Below, piece after piece: positions 54,084-54,088 of a stretch of DNA of 54,088 nt; within the stretch, counting starts at the first letter, position 1, and each line of letters begins with the position of its first letter. A program made the position numbers and the translations under genes. Source of the stretch: CAZUQP01 sp964484285 (GTDB lineage: Bacteria; Pseudomonadota; Gammaproteobacteria; DSM-16500); the NCBI GenBank assembly GCA_964484285.1, contig CAZAEO010000002.1, positions 1-54,088 on the forward strand. The letters are read 5' to 3'. The notes beneath the pieces were generated by a model. The model searched no databases, was not told the origin of the DNA, and worked only from the letters and a program-made list of their open reading frames with translations.

Positions 54084-54088
54084 CGCGT

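Overview
The window reads as ordinary chromosome of a gammaproteobacterium of the order Legionellales (Coxiella/Aquicella/Berkiella/Legionella-like). The reasons are the AT-leaning base composition, the split glycine decarboxylase (gcvPA/gcvPB), a phosphatidylcholine synthase, an ankyrin-repeat protein and several orphan helical proteins of the kind found in host-associated Legionellales, set among classical gammaproteobacterial gene blocks. The genus is an inference; no rRNA or tRNA gene is visible. No stretch over 300 bases lacks a gene.

Layout. 1-4.2 kb: a Gln-rich small protein, an ankyrin protein, a PTPS/QueD-family protein without the usual Cys, and MidA. 4.2-8.1 kb: a pteridine reductase, then a duplicated NitT/TauT-type permease with its ATPase. 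8.2-11.7 kb: a small orphan protein, Dps, an EVE protein, then trxA-rho. 11.7-17.7 kb (minus strand): pgk, pyk, ygfB, pepP, ubiH, interrupted by a 177-bp palindromic MITE. 17.7-22.9 kb (plus): nhaA, pcs, a sugar-nucleotide epimerase, a zinc-finger protein, waaF, waaC. 22.8-28.1 kb: an OmpA-like lipoprotein, an SbmA/BacA-type ABC protein, a fatty-acid desaturase, and a KDPG-aldolase-like protein with a C-terminal membrane segment. 28.2-32.5 kb: rpmG, rpmB and radC facing coaBC-dut-algC. 32.6-38.9 kb: an XRE regulator behind a strong promoter, ubiI, gcvT-gcvH-gcvPA-gcvPB. 38.9-41.6 kb: a KamA-family radical SAM enzyme, an FTR1 iron permease behind a Fur box, dapB. 41.8-45.1 kb: an orphan membrane-associated helical protein and a FecCD-type ABC pair. 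45.2-50.5 kb: rppH-ptsP-tauE-lgt-thyA. 50.5-53.9 kb: two orphan small genes and a three-gene set resembling non-phosphorylative L-fucose catabolism. A strong promoter with a structured leader closes the window.

How the genes fit together. In E. coli ygfB-pepP-ubiH-ubiI-gcvTHP is one continuous run. Here it is kept as two blocks about 19 kb apart and on opposite strands. The nhaA-to-waaC run joins phosphatidylcholine synthesis with inner-core LPS assembly. rppH-ptsP-lgt-thyA and radC/coaBC/dut/algC keep their usual gammaproteobacterial order.

Most notable observations: (1) an open reading frame clearly related to L-fuconate dehydratase that lacks about 130 residues of the TIM-barrel catalytic core in frame, still sitting between intact-looking fuconolactonase-like and diketo-acid-hydrolase-like genes; (2) a MITE with a TTA target duplication that rewrote the 3' end of ygfB and separated it from pepP, with the ancestral junction still reconstructable; (3) a pterin-linked neighbourhood combining a Cys-less PTPS homologue with a PTR1-like reductase; (4) a KDPG-aldolase-like protein with internal repeats and a membrane tail; (5) a convergent 106-nt coding overlap between waaC and an OmpA-like lipoprotein gene. 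No CRISPR array, phage or recognisable new defence system was found.
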